Shown piece after piece: positions 1 to 7,426 of a stretch of DNA of 32,657 nt. A program made the translations under genes and the position numbers. Under the pieces are notes generated by a model, which did no database searches, was not told where the DNA came from, and worked only from the letters and a program-made list of their open reading frames with translations. This DNA comes from a virus: the IMG/VR virus record IMGVR_UViG_3300033571_010858, positions 1 to 32,657 of that record; one strand, given 5' to 3'. Position 1 is the stretch's first letter, and every line of letters starts with the position of its first letter.

Positions 1-87
1 GCTGGCTCCCCGCAGCAGATCGAACGGCAAAGGGCCGTGGCGATTCGCCCGGCCCGTACAACGATCTTGCCAGCCTTGACCAGTACC
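1..87. repeat. terminal direct repeat, left copy
   Basis: These 87 bases are identical to 32571..32657. They lie inside the coding frame of the Cys-rich protein that resumes at the other end of the window. A reading frame that joins perfectly across the ends shows a circular sequence opened at an arbitrary point, with a k-mer-sized overlap, and not a physical phage terminus. Confidence 0.95.
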
Positions 88-95
88 TTTGCCAT
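1..95 (-). CDS. 5' end of the junction-spanning Cys-rich tail protein
   Basis: The ATG at 95..93 overlaps the TAA stop of the preceding gene in a TAATG arrangement, which suggests translational coupling. The frame runs to base 1 and continues without a break at 32570, supplying 52 residues ahead of the GTG codon at 32509. This N-terminal piece starts MAKVLVKAGK and already holds seven cysteines. The complete product is 428 residues; see the entry at 31379..32657. Confidence 0.9.
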   Translation of the reverse strand, partial: MAKVLVKAGKIVVRAGRIATALCRSICCGEP

Positions 96-940
96 TACGG
101 AACGCCGTCAGTGCCATAGCTCGTCGGACCACCGACGCCACCGCGATAGCTGACGTTGCTGAACGTGATGGTTGCGGCCTTGGCCTGGCGGTCGTAGGTG
201 AACCGGGCACCGACCACGAACGCCGTGCCGCCGATGGTCAGATCCGTCGTGGCGTTGGCAAGGATGAGACGGCCGCTGTTGCCCGTCATCGTGGCGATGC
301 TGCCCGCGCGCAGATCGAACGTCCCGCCGCCGTCGATCGTCACCGTGCCCGGCGTGCCAGACGCGGCAAGGAACACCACCTTGGAATTGGGCCCGGACAC
401 CTTCAGCGTGCCGGTGAAGTTGCGATACAAATACAAGGTGCCGCCGTGGACCTCGACGTTCGTCAGCGCCGTCCCGCCCGCGTCAACCGTCACAGTCCCG
501 CCGTACTGGTAGAGCGTGGCCGGCACACACTGATCGTTGACGTAGGTCGATCCGTTCTGGACTTCGAGCGTGGTGATCGTGCCGCCCTGCAGGTACAGCG
601 AACCCGAGCCGTCCTGAATGATCCTGGTGGCGACGTTGTTGCCGCCGTTGGCCCGGTAATAGAACGCCCCGCCGCTGGCGGAATACTGGATGATGCCCGG
701 CGAAACGTCACAGTCGAATCGGGCGGGTCCAGCCGTGGCCGATCCGATGCTCCCGAAGAACGCGGGGCCAACATGGAACCGAGCTACGCCGGTGCCGAGG
801 CTCGATTGGTCGAGCCCGCTGGAGATCGTCTGTGAACCCTCGACAATGCGAAGCTCAGCCGAGTTTGCAAAGCCGATCGTGTCGGCCCAGTTCGCCGCAG
901 CAAACGACGTTGCTCCGGTTGCCAGTGTGGTGAATGCCAT
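95..940 (-). CDS. beta-rich tail fibre / receptor-binding-like protein
   Basis: 281 residues. The sequence is dominated by short Gly/Thr/Ser/Val-rich strands with repeated turns of the types GGTxT, NGSTY and GGTLYL across about residues 100-220, as in right-handed beta-helix or autotransporter-like stalks. There are almost no charged stretches and no enzymatic motif that I recognise. It follows a 122-residue tail protein with a 3-base gap and couples through TAATG to the Cys-rich protein, so these products are probably made together as distal tail or fibre parts. A role in host binding is inferred from position and composition only. The start at 940 gives MAFTTLATGA, which resembles the N-termini of other structural proteins here. 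Confidence 0.6.
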   Translation of the reverse strand: MAFTTLATGATSFAAANWADTIGFANSAELRIVEGSQTISSGLDQSSLGTGVARFHVGPAFFGSIGSATAGPARFDCDVSPGIIQYSASGGAFYYRANGGNNVATRIIQDGSGSLYLQGGTITTLEVQNGSTYVNDQCVPATLYQYGGTVTVDAGGTALTNVEVHGGTLYLYRNFTGTLKVSGPNSKVVFLAASGTPGTVTIDGGGTFDLRAGSIATMTGNSGRLILANATTDLTIGGTAFVVGARFTYDRQAKAATITFSNVSYRGGVGGPTSYGTDGVP

Positions 941-943
941 GCC

Positions 944-1312
944 TCAGACTCCTGTACCAGTGGTGGTGATGTAAACATCGCCCTTGAGCGCAGCGCCCTC
1001 GGCGGTGGTGAGTTCCAAGATGAGATAGCCGAATCCCCGAACGTCGATGCGAGGGGACATCTGCGCGGCGGATGTGACGGTGACGGCAGACTCGAGCGCC
1101 TGCGGGGTCGCGGCCAGATCGTTCGTCCGCTTGACGGTGACGACGGCCGTAGACCACGAAGCCGCACCCGTCCCGCTGGGCACGGGCACAATCTGGACCG
1201 TGGCGTAGGAGTACCCGGCAGCGGGCACGACCACCTTGTTCCCCTCTCCTGCTTGCAGGGGGGCGCTTGCGGTGCCGTTCAGATTGCAGTTGCGAAACGG
1301 GGTCATGATCAT
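944..1312 (-). CDS. small tail-module structural protein
   Basis: 122 residues, beginning MIMTPFRNCN. Short alternating hydrophobic strands (VVVPAAGYSYATVQIV, later GFGYLILEL) suggest an all-beta domain, similar in texture to the decoration-like proteins at 6353..7385. The ATG is formed from the last TAA of a duplicated 15-base element plus TG, with GAGG four bases upstream. It lies between the 91-residue protein and the fibre protein. A minor tail or tail-tip decoration role is inferred from position; I do not recognise the family. Confidence 0.55.
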   Translation of the reverse strand: MIMTPFRNCNLNGTASAPLQAGEGNKVVVPAAGYSYATVQIVPVPSGTGAASWSTAVVTVKRTNDLAATPQALESAVTVTSAAQMSPRIDVRGFGYLILELTTAEGAALKGDVYITTTGTGV

Positions 1313-1367
1313 TAAGCCTCACACGCGAGTCGGTACGTTCGTTAATCGACGTTTAAGCCTCACACGC
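1312..1367 (-). repeat. 15-bp direct repeat carrying stop and ribosome binding site
   Basis: TTAAGCCTCACACGC occurs at 1312..1326 and again at 1353..1367, a 41-base period. On the coding (minus) strand each copy reads GCGTGTGAGGCTTAA. The upstream copy is the end of the 91-residue gene (codons for ACEA then TAA). The downstream copy supplies GAGG and the TAATG start of the next gene. Confidence 0.9.
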
Positions 1368-1628
1368 CTCGACCTGAAAGCCTTCCCTTGCATCCCACAC
1401 GAATACGTTGTCTGCCGTGAAGTACCCGAAGACCGGGGTGCCGACGCGAAGCGGAACCGTCAGCAGCGGAGCCGGATATCGAAACCCCCACGGGGTGAGC
1501 CCGGACACAACCAGCGGCGAGCCCTGCCCCGTGTCTATCGCAAGAGTATATGTAATGGAGGACGCAACGGCGGGCACAAGTGACGATGCCGCGCGAATGA
1601 CCGCCGGGAACATCGGCGTGGGCTTCAC
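1353..1628 (-). CDS. small tail-module protein, unknown
   Basis: 91 residues, starting MKPTPMFPAV. Its ATG sits in an ATGA overlap with the stop of the 277-residue gene upstream (1625..2458), so the two are probably co-translated. Predicted to be mostly beta, with a hydrophobic PLLTVPLRVG stretch and two aromatic-rich segments. It ends in the duplicated element described at 1312..1367. Its position between a distal-tail-type protein and fibre genes suggests a structural role. I do not recognise the family. Confidence 0.55.
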   Translation of the reverse strand: MKPTPMFPAVIRAASSLVPAVASSITYTLAIDTGQGSPLVVSGLTPWGFRYPAPLLTVPLRVGTPVFGYFTADNVFVWDAREGFQVEACEA

Positions 1629-2458
1629 AGCGTCACCCCCGGTAGTGCCTGCCAGCCGACCGGGTTGAAGACGAACCGCTCAACGTCAGCGAAGATCGGG
1701 GGGACTTCCGGATCGACCGGGATCGTCACGAACAGCCGATGCGGGCGACGGCAGACGGCGGGGTTGGGGGCAGTGGGTTCGGGGTAGAAAACACCCGCGC
1801 CCGTCGCGTCCGTGATCGGTGGCGTGCCCGTGTCGCCGAGCCACTGATACTCAACGTCCCATCGGGTCGTGTCGCCCGGCCGAAGGTTGGCGTTCGCGCC
1901 CAAGAGCCGGAACTGATACCCCTCGGGGAAGCCCGGCAGAAGGTGGATCTTGTTCACCTCGCTCATCATCGTCGTCAGCTCAGCCGACGACAGCGAAGTG
2001 ATGACGCATTGCACGCGAACGCTCAGCCGACTCTCCTCGCTCTTGAACGTCTCGACCACATACACCGACTTGTTGACTTCGCCACCTTCGAGCGTGGGGA
2101 ACGACACCGACCGCAGGACCGCGTAGGGAATCTCGACCACCTCGGATTGCGAGCCGATCTGCCACACCGGGAAGGGCAAGTCTTCGGGCTTCGGCGGGGG
2201 CTCAGAGAACCGTGCGCCCCGGTTGGTCGTGTACGTCACCGTCACCAACGAGCTTTCGGGCGAAAAGTAGACCGCGCTCTTGGCGTCCACCTTGGCGTTG
2301 GCGAACTCGGGGTGAAGTTCGTTGTACGCGGGCACACCGTCCGCCGTGATCGCCGCGCCGGTGGGTGCGTAGACCTCGAACGTGCGTACAAACTGCCCTG
2401 CATTCTTCGCATCCAGGGAGTTCGACGGCCTCTCAAGTTCGCGTACCGTGGTTGGCAT
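1625..2458 (-). CDS. distal tail / baseplate-like protein, unknown family
   Basis: 277 residues. It begins three bases after the tape measure stop (TAA then ATG, with GAGGAG just upstream), the position normally held by the distal tail or first baseplate protein in siphoviruses. The sequence is beta-rich with a central charged segment (ETFKSEESRLSVRVQCV) and a Pro-rich last third. No catalytic motif is visible. The distal-tail role rests on gene order (major tail, tape measure, this gene) and not on a recognised domain. Confidence 0.6.
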   Translation of the reverse strand: MPTTVRELERPSNSLDAKNAGQFVRTFEVYAPTGAAITADGVPAYNELHPEFANAKVDAKSAVYFSPESSLVTVTYTTNRGARFSEPPPKPEDLPFPVWQIGSQSEVVEIPYAVLRSVSFPTLEGGEVNKSVYVVETFKSEESRLSVRVQCVITSLSSAELTTMMSEVNKIHLLPGFPEGYQFRLLGANANLRPGDTTRWDVEYQWLGDTGTPPITDATGAGVFYPEPTAPNPAVCRRPHRLFVTIPVDPEVPPIFADVERFVFNPVGWQALPGVTL

Positions 2459-3457
2459 TTATCTCCTCGAACTTTCAATTCGATTGATGATCTGGGCGAT
2501 GCGTTCGACGGTGACGGTCAAGCGGTCCAGGCCGTTGGTCTGCTGCTGGCGGATGGAGTCGAAGGCCGATGAGATGGCCCGCTGGAGTGCGGCGGCTTGG
2601 CGCTCGGCGGAGGCGATGGCCTCGCGCTCGGCTCGTGACAACGCCGCCCGCTGCTGCTGCTCTTCGGCGAGGATCGTCTCGACCTTCTTCTCGTAGATTC
2701 TCTGGATGGTCTTGATGCTTCGATCTAGGTCATCCTGCAATCCTGCATCGGTCGTCTTCTTGCGCAGTTCTTCGGCCGTGCGGATGGCCTTGTTTCTTTC
2801 GTATTGCGCGAGCTCGATGCCGTCTAGCTCTGCCTTTGTCTGCTCTTCGGTGAAGGCGATGATCTGATCGCTGGCGATCTTGGCATTCAATCGCTTGCGC
2901 GTAGCTTCGGTCGATTCGAGCAGAGATTTCTCAATCTTCCTGAGCTCTGCAATTTCAGACTTGATAGATTCGGCGGTGGTGCCAGTGATTCTGTCGATGA
3001 CGCGGCCGAGGGCCTTTTGCCCCTCAAACCCGGCAAGATCGCTCTCAAGCTTTTTGATCTTCTTAGATGTGTCATCCAGTGCGGCGGCCTGATTGGACAG
3101 ATCCAGACCCAACGAAAACTCTTCCGCCCGGTCAGCGCCCGTCTTCAGCATGTCATTGACTTGGCGGCCGATGTTGTAGAACAGCGTGAACACGCCGACG
3201 ACGGCTGTGACCTTCCCGATCAGGCCGGTAAACGTCTCGATTGAACTGCCGACACCCTTTTTTAATCCTTCCGCAAACCTACCAACTGCCGAATTAGCCT
3301 TGCCTCCAAGTTCCCTATCTGCGGTGTCTGCGAACTTTTTGGTGGACTTTTCCGCATCGTTCAACGCACCTTGTAGGGGAACGGTGTTACCGTGAACGTC
3401 GATGCGAACACCGCCGACCGATTCCGAACCGCTAAGATCGCCCTGATTCAATGCCAT
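2459..3457 (-). CDS. tail tape measure protein (short)
   Basis: 332 residues. The N-terminus (VRIDVHGNTVPLQGALNDAE) has the typical opening of tape measure proteins. It is followed by Ala/Lys-rich helices, a hydrophobic segment near residues 80-100, and long heptad-like coiled coils rich in Glu, Lys, Arg and Gln to the C-terminus. The gene lies downstream of the major tail protein and upstream of the distal tail gene, as expected. At this length it is near the small end for tape measures. With the usual rule of about 0.15 nm per residue it predicts a tail of roughly 50 nm. No peptidase or lysozyme domain is embedded. Confidence 0.75.
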   Translation of the reverse strand: MALNQGDLSGSESVGGVRIDVHGNTVPLQGALNDAEKSTKKFADTADRELGGKANSAVGRFAEGLKKGVGSSIETFTGLIGKVTAVVGVFTLFYNIGRQVNDMLKTGADRAEEFSLGLDLSNQAAALDDTSKKIKKLESDLAGFEGQKALGRVIDRITGTTAESIKSEIAELRKIEKSLLESTEATRKRLNAKIASDQIIAFTEEQTKAELDGIELAQYERNKAIRTAEELRKKTTDAGLQDDLDRSIKTIQRIYEKKVETILAEEQQQRAALSRAEREAIASAERQAAALQRAISSAFDSIRQQQTNGLDRLTVTVERIAQIINRIESSRR

Positions 3458-3471
3458 ACGGGAGTACCGCC

Positions 3472-3684
3472 ATGAAGAATGAAGCCACCGTCAATACATT
3501 TCAGACCGCACTTGAGAACGTGAACAGGAAGCGAACAAGGAACGCCGTTCTGATCCTGCTTGGACTGGCCGCGTTTGGTGTCACCATGCTCTTTCTCCGG
3601 GGCGTGATGGACTCCGATGACCAGCTCCAACGCGACCGCGAACGCTCTCGCAATCAAGCCACCGTCAACGCCCCGCTCCCCTGA
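3472..3684 (+). CDS. small single-pass membrane protein on the opposite strand
   Basis: 70 residues from ATG 3472, preceded by GGAGT at a 7-base spacing. Residues 1-20 are polar, RKRTR forms a positive cluster at 19-23, residues 24-43 form one hydrophobic helix, and the tail (QLQRDRERSR) is highly charged. The positive-inside rule puts the N-terminus in the cytoplasm. It lies antisense between the major tail protein, overlapping its 3' end by 31 bases, and the tape measure, with its ribosome site over that gene's start. Tail assembly chaperones normally occupy this slot. The minus-strand frame here is a poor protein candidate. Function unknown; a holin-like or membrane-modifying role is only a guess. 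Confidence 0.5.
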   Translation: MKNEATVNTFQTALENVNRKRTRNAVLILLGLAAFGVTMLFLRGVMDSDDQLQRDRERSRNQATVNAPLP

Positions 3685-4487
3685 GCGACCGCACGCACTT
3701 CGATCATGTTGGCCGTGGGCACGCTGACACTCAGCGACCGCAGGTAGGCGTTGCCCGTGTACGTCCGGCCTGACGCCGCCGTGATGACCAGCGACCTATC
3801 CGCAACGCCGTCGCTGTCGTTGTCCCAATCGGGAAGGGCAAGGGCACCAGCGGGGAGCATGTTGGTCGAACCCACCACCGTCAGATCGCCCGAGCCCGAG
3901 AACGCATAGTCGCCCTCCACCCGGTTCCCGATGGTGATGCCGACGCCCAGGCTCTCGGTTCGGATGCTGCCGGTGAAGCTGTTGTCGGTCGCGCCTTCCT
4001 CCGTCACCTTGAACGTCGCGGCGCTCGGTGCCGCGGTCGCCGCCGTGGGCAGGCTCAGGCCCGTGCCGCTGTCGGCGAGCACCTGATACGTCCCGCTCCA
4101 CTGGAGATGCCGGGGCCGGAACGCCTTCCACACAACCGCCGTGGAAGCCTTCTCCGTGACCTCTACCGCGCCCCAATCTAGGTTCAACGAGTAGTCGCCC
4201 AGATGCAGGACGTAGCCCGCAGCGAACGTAATGAGCCCCTCGTTGCCACCCTTGGGAGTCGATCGCGGGAACCGGGCGGTGATCTCCACCTCCCAAGCGC
4301 CGAGCCCCGACCGCACCGCACGCGACTTGAGCCCCGACGCAAACACCGTCGCGTCCAGAGTCTCCGTCGTGATGCTCAGCCGGGCCTGATACGGGGCCGT
4401 GCCGGTGTTCAGGAAGTGGTAGCAATCGTCGCCCGAATCGCCCCACGAAGTCACGATGCCCTCTTCGCCGATGATCTGGTATCCCAT
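3654..4487 (-). CDS. major tail tube protein
   Basis: 277 residues. Position and composition fit a tail tube subunit: it follows the gp10-like and tail-terminator genes and precedes the tape measure, and it is rich in Thr/Ser/Gly beta strands. The N-terminus MGYQIIGEEGIVTSWGDSGD, an internal WEVEITARF segment and a C-terminal beta domain (about 180-277) suggest a tube core plus an extra Ig-like decoration domain, since simple tube proteins are often shorter. It is probably one of the most abundant virion proteins. The family name was not confirmed by any search. Confidence 0.7.
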   Translation of the reverse strand: MGYQIIGEEGIVTSWGDSGDDCYHFLNTGTAPYQARLSITTETLDATVFASGLKSRAVRSGLGAWEVEITARFPRSTPKGGNEGLITFAAGYVLHLGDYSLNLDWGAVEVTEKASTAVVWKAFRPRHLQWSGTYQVLADSGTGLSLPTAATAAPSAATFKVTEEGATDNSFTGSIRTESLGVGITIGNRVEGDYAFSGSGDLTVVGSTNMLPAGALALPDWDNDSDGVADRSLVITAASGRTYTGNAYLRSLSVSVPTANMIEVRAVAQGSGALTVA

Positions 4488-4496
4488 GAGAACTCC

Positions 4497-5000
4497 TTAC
4501 GCGGGCGTGTACGAAATACCCGTCGCGTTTGATTGCCTTACTTGATACTCTTCGATGAAGTGATACACATCCTTCTCGTGCGCCGTGGTCCCGCCGCGCC
4601 GCGTCATCGGCGAGCAAGCCCATTCCATCGTGCCCGACTCGACCTGCGGAACCCAGCGATGAAACCCGTATGTCGGCAAGCGGCTTCCCTGCTTGACGGC
4701 ATCACCCCGCAGGCGGGCGAGGATCTTGCTTGCCCGGTCAACCGGGTCGAGAGCCGAAGCCGTCGCGTCGATCCAAACGTGGAACGTGATCGTCGTCGTC
4801 ACCGCGTCAGTCTGGAAGGTGTCGTCTTCGGTGTCGAAGGTATCGACCGTGATGTACGGGAACGCGAGCGTTTGCGAGCCACGGGATGCATATATGCCGG
4901 TGATGAGATTCGAGTTTGCACGGAACAACCCGCCTGAGCCGGTGTCGGCTTCGGCGCGGTCCATAATCGCACGCAAGAGGCTTGCAAGGTTGCTGCTCAC
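4497..5000 (-). CDS. tail terminator / completion protein
   Basis: 167 residues from a GTG start in a GTGA overlap with the gp10-like gene's stop; the frame is open further upstream, but that part only shadows the neighbour. It starts SSNLASLLRAIMDRAEADTG, a helix followed by strands (FPYITVDTFDTED, TTTITFHVWID) that match the alpha-beta layout of DUF3168-type tail terminators capping the tail tube. Position between gp10-like and major tail genes supports this. The C-terminal segment ending YHFIEEYQVRQ is the expected last strand. It is somewhat longer than usual members. Confidence 0.65.
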   Translation of the reverse strand: MSSNLASLLRAIMDRAEADTGSGGLFRANSNLITGIYASRGSQTLAFPYITVDTFDTEDDTFQTDAVTTTITFHVWIDATASALDPVDRASKILARLRGDAVKQGSRLPTYGFHRWVPQVESGTMEWACSPMTRRGGTTAHEKDVYHFIEEYQVRQSNATGISYTPA

Positions 5001-5395
5001 TTCACCCCCAGCGCGGCTTTGAATGCGTTTTGGAAGATCCGAACGGAGCGTTTCCCGGTGGAGAACTCGCTCAGGACCGGGCGCACCCACGGGCGAGATT
5101 CCTTCATCTTGGTAGTTCCGAACTCAAGCCAGAAGCCGTATCGAAGATTGGTGCCCGCCCGCGCGAGGAGCGTTGCAGGCTGTGCGGCTTGGTGCGTGAC
5201 AGAGTTGCGGAGCCGACCCGTCTGGACCGCCGGCGGCTGTCCGGGCTTCGACGGCTGACGATCGGTCGTCAGCGTCATCTTCTCCCTCATCCGCCCCTGT
5301 GCCCGGATCGCAACAGCCGTCAGGCCCTTCGCCGTGGCAGCCGTGGCGCGGGCCTTGAACTCCTCCATCTTCGTGAAGTCAGATCGCACGGTCAT
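4997..5395 (-). CDS. HK97 gp10-like head-tail joining protein
   Basis: 132 residues. The hallmark pattern of this family is clear: an N-terminal amphipathic helix, then PSKPGQPPAVQTGRLRNSV, then YGFWLEFGTTKM and RPWVRPVL, followed by a C-terminal helix. Such proteins contribute to the neck between the head completion proteins and the tail terminator. Its ATG overlaps the stop of the upstream stopper-like gene in ATGA, and its own stop overlaps the GTG of the terminator gene, so the connector genes form a tightly coupled block. Confidence 0.85.
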   Translation of the reverse strand: MTVRSDFTKMEEFKARATAATAKGLTAVAIRAQGRMREKMTLTTDRQPSKPGQPPAVQTGRLRNSVTHQAAQPATLLARAGTNLRYGFWLEFGTTKMKESRPWVRPVLSEFSTGKRSVRIFQNAFKAALGVK

Positions 5396-5742
5396 GAACG
5401 CACCTCCATGTCCGCGACGATCAGCACATTGCCCAGCCCGCCCGGAATCTCACGCGGCGGGCCGATCAGGTGATACGTCGTCGATCCAACCACCACCTTC
5501 GTTTCCTTGGTCATCGCCAGCGCCGTGCCCGTCGAATTGGTCAGATCGAAATAACCCTTGGCGCGGGTGAACCCCGTGGTCCTCGACCACGCCAAAGCCT
5601 CCGAACTGGAGTCGGTTTCGACGCGGCAGCGAACAGTCACGCCGGAGCCATCGCTCAACACGCGAGCGCCGGTGTTGGAGATCGATTCGGTTTGGACGTA
5701 CACCGTCGCCGAAGCGTTGAGGAGATGCAGGGGCGTTCTCAT
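5392..5742 (-). CDS. head closure (stopper)-like protein
   Basis: 116 residues from ATG 5742, which sits in an ATGA overlap with the connector gene stop; the frame extends upstream only as a shadow. It opens MRTPLHLLNASATVY and continues as a small beta-barrel-like sequence (KVVVGSTTYHLIGPPREIPG), as in Phage_H_T_join/stopper proteins that seal the portal channel after DNA packaging. Position between connector and gp10-like genes is the conventional one. The family call is by layout and texture. Confidence 0.65.
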   Translation of the reverse strand: MRTPLHLLNASATVYVQTESISNTGARVLSDGSGVTVRCRVETDSSSEALAWSRTTGFTRAKGYFDLTNSTGTALAMTKETKVVVGSTTYHLIGPPREIPGGLGNVLIVADMEVRS

Positions 5743-6353
5743 GCGAGTCGCCTCCATCCATCGAAGAGCATTTGGTATCTCTTCCACGCATCATCGACGG
5801 CCCCCAGGGTGTACGAATACGAGCCGATGGATTCGGAAGTGACGGACGTTCCCCGCCCGCGCGAGTTGACCACCTCATCAATCACCGTGTAGATCGCCAT
5901 TTGCAAATCCACCGGGACCGTGGCGTAGCCGCCGACGTAGACCACGCGGTAGTTGTCGAAGCCTGGAGCCCAGCACGGCCAGATCCCCACGCGGGTTCTC
6001 GGCGCGTCATCCTCGAACGATGAACGCACGATGCCAGCACGGGCACCGATGCGGAACAGCAGCCCGCTCTCCGAGTTGAACCGATACTCCCCGCTGGCGA
6101 GAGTGGTGTAGCTGCCGGAGTCGTCCCGCTCCTCGACCGACGTAATCGACGTGATGGGGTAGTTCTTGAGCCGCAGCGTCTCGCCGCCCGTGCCCGAATA
6201 GAACTCCGTGAACGTGCCAGTCTCAATTGTGCGGTCGATGTAGCGGGCGACCTTGGCGTTGACGGCCGTGACGATAGCACCGAGCGCCGTGTCGTTGGCC
6301 GTGCCCGTGATGCCGTTGAACGCCTTGTAGTCCGCCAGCGTCGTCAGTGCCAT
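5739..6353 (-). CDS. head-tail connector (adaptor) protein
   Basis: 204 residues. The N-terminal MALTTLADYKAFNGITGTANDT, followed by an Ala-rich helix with ARYIDRTIE, is typical of gp6-like/gp15-like head-tail adaptors, which form a ring below the portal. A middle beta region (ETLRLKNYPITSITSVEE) and the late segment YVGGYATVPVDLQMAIYTVIDEVVN also fit this family. The ATG overlaps the stop of the preceding gene (TAATG). It is the first neck gene after the capsid module. Confidence 0.78.
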   Translation of the reverse strand: MALTTLADYKAFNGITGTANDTALGAIVTAVNAKVARYIDRTIETGTFTEFYSGTGGETLRLKNYPITSITSVEERDDSGSYTTLASGEYRFNSESGLLFRIGARAGIVRSSFEDDAPRTRVGIWPCWAPGFDNYRVVYVGGYATVPVDLQMAIYTVIDEVVNSRGRGTSVTSESIGSYSYTLGAVDDAWKRYQMLFDGWRRLA

Positions 6354-6910
6354 TACACCACCATTGCTTCGATTTCGATCGCCCCGGAACCGGCGCTAAT
6401 CGCCGCCGCAGTTTCAAGGACCACGATGAGATACTGAGCGCCAGCCAGATCACCCACCGCCGAGAACGGCGAGGTGACAACAAGGGGGGCGCTGTACTTG
6501 CTCACGCTGTCTCGGATGTCGTTCGTGCCGTCGAGTGTGATCGTCCGGCCGGTGGTGCCACCCGCCGCAGCGTCGAGCCGCACAAGCCGCACGGTGCCAT
6601 CGTTGACAAATGAGCCAGCATCGTTGACGGCCGTGCCATACGCGGCGAAGATCCGCACCGTAGGATTGGTCGTCATCGCCGTGATCGCCGTCGCGTACTT
6701 CGCACGGATCAGCACCGACGTACTGGTCGAACTCAGCAGCACGGGCCGCACGTTGTCAGTCGTGATCGACAACGGCTGCAACAGCTCGGCGGCAGAGTTG
6801 GCCGACGCCTTGGCGTCCGCGATGACGGTTGCCCATGTGCCCTTGGCAGACACAGCAACCACGGGAGTCAGAGAAGCAACAATCGGTGATGTGCGAACAA
6901 GGGTTGGCAT
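6353..6910 (-). CDS. capsid-associated / decoration-like protein
   Basis: 185 residues, rich in Ala, Thr, Val and Ser with few charges, starting MPTLVRTSPIVASL. Beta strands such as TVRIFAAYGTAV and QYLIVVLETAAAI suggest a jelly-roll or Ig-like fold. It lies between the 143-residue decoration-like gene and the connector and couples to the connector by TAATG. A terminator-like hairpin separates it from the highly expressed capsid genes upstream, so it may be made in lower amounts. Function inferred from position; I do not recognise the family. Confidence 0.55.
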   Translation of the reverse strand: MPTLVRTSPIVASLTPVVAVSAKGTWATVIADAKASANSAAELLQPLSITTDNVRPVLLSSTSTSVLIRAKYATAITAMTTNPTVRIFAAYGTAVNDAGSFVNDGTVRLVRLDAAAGGTTGRTITLDGTNDIRDSVSKYSAPLVVTSPFSAVGDLAGAQYLIVVLETAAAISAGSGAIEIEAMVV

Positions 6911-6911
6911 A

Positions 6912-6955
6912 AAGCCCCGACGCGGCTTTCACCGCACCGGGGCCGGAAGGGGCTT
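6912..6955 (-). terminator. terminator-like hairpin after the capsid genes
   Basis: An outer stem AAGCCCC (6912..6918) / GGGGCTT (6949..6955) encloses a nested GCGG (6922..6925) / CCGC (6932..6935). On the minus strand it begins at the TAA stop of the 143-residue gene and ends in GGGGCTTT, just before the next ATG at 6910. The T run is only three bases, so partial attenuation or transcript-end protection is more likely than full termination. Confidence 0.5.
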
Positions 6956-7385
6956 AGAGGAACACGCTCACCGAGTTGCCTCGGCCGGTGTTGTCAGTCG
7001 GGGAAGTCTCGGCCTTGTAGAGCGTGGCAATCGCCGCCACGAACGTACCCAAAGTGCCGTCGCCAGCCGTGAAGTCGAGATCCCAATAGCGCTTGGGATT
7101 CTGGGTCAGGGGAACGTAGTACGAAACCACGGTGTCATCGACAGTCGCCGTCACCGAAGACGCGATGTCAGTGCCGCTCACAGCGGCCTGATCGCTGGCA
7201 TTCGCCAGATCGCCAGCGGTCAACCGGCACACCGCCGCAGCGATGTCGGTTGCGCCGATGAGGATGTCGATGACCATCGAGTGATAGCCAAAGGTGTCGA
7301 TCAGGTTGGTCGTAGCAGCGGCATTGTCAAGACGCGCCGCAGGGGAAGTCACAAGAACCTTCTTCGTCATGAACTCGGGATACAT
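6954..7385 (-). CDS. putative capsid decoration protein
   Basis: 143 residues following the major capsid gene, with AGGAG seven bases before ATG 7385. It starts MYPEFMTKKVLVTSPAARLD, and the rest alternates short strands and turns (MVIDILIGATDIAAAV, TVDDTVVSYYVPLT). The second Met at residue 6 is a possible alternative start. In many HK97-like phages the gene just after the capsid gene encodes a decoration or head-fibre protein, and its composition resembles the next gene. The role is positional inference. Confidence 0.55.
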   Translation of the reverse strand: MYPEFMTKKVLVTSPAARLDNAAATTNLIDTFGYHSMVIDILIGATDIAAAVCRLTAGDLANASDQAAVSGTDIASSVTATVDDTVVSYYVPLTQNPKRYWDLDFTAGDGTLGTFVAAIATLYKAETSPTDNTGRGNSVSVFL

Positions 7386-7426
7386 AGTCAGTCTCCTATG
7401 CGGCTCTCGCCGCCAGTGTGCGGTTA

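Noticed and set aside
1-87. Physical direct terminal repeats of the virion
   Set aside because: The repeat is a size expected of an assembler overlap, and the reading frame crosses it seamlessly, so a circle is the simpler explanation.
89-835. 248-codon plus-strand frame opposite the fibre gene
   Set aside because: Long Arg/Ala/Val-rich antisense frame, typical of GC-rich DNA. The minus-strand product has coherent beta repeats and coupled neighbours.
1739-2572. 277-codon plus-strand frame
   Set aside because: Arg/His/Leu-rich mirror frame of the distal-tail gene, without ribosome site. The same applies to 11237..11968 and 12428..13282.
3448-3657. 69-codon minus-strand frame between tail and tape measure genes
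   Set aside because: No ribosome site or recognisable pattern. The plus-strand frame in the same place has both a good site and a membrane segment.
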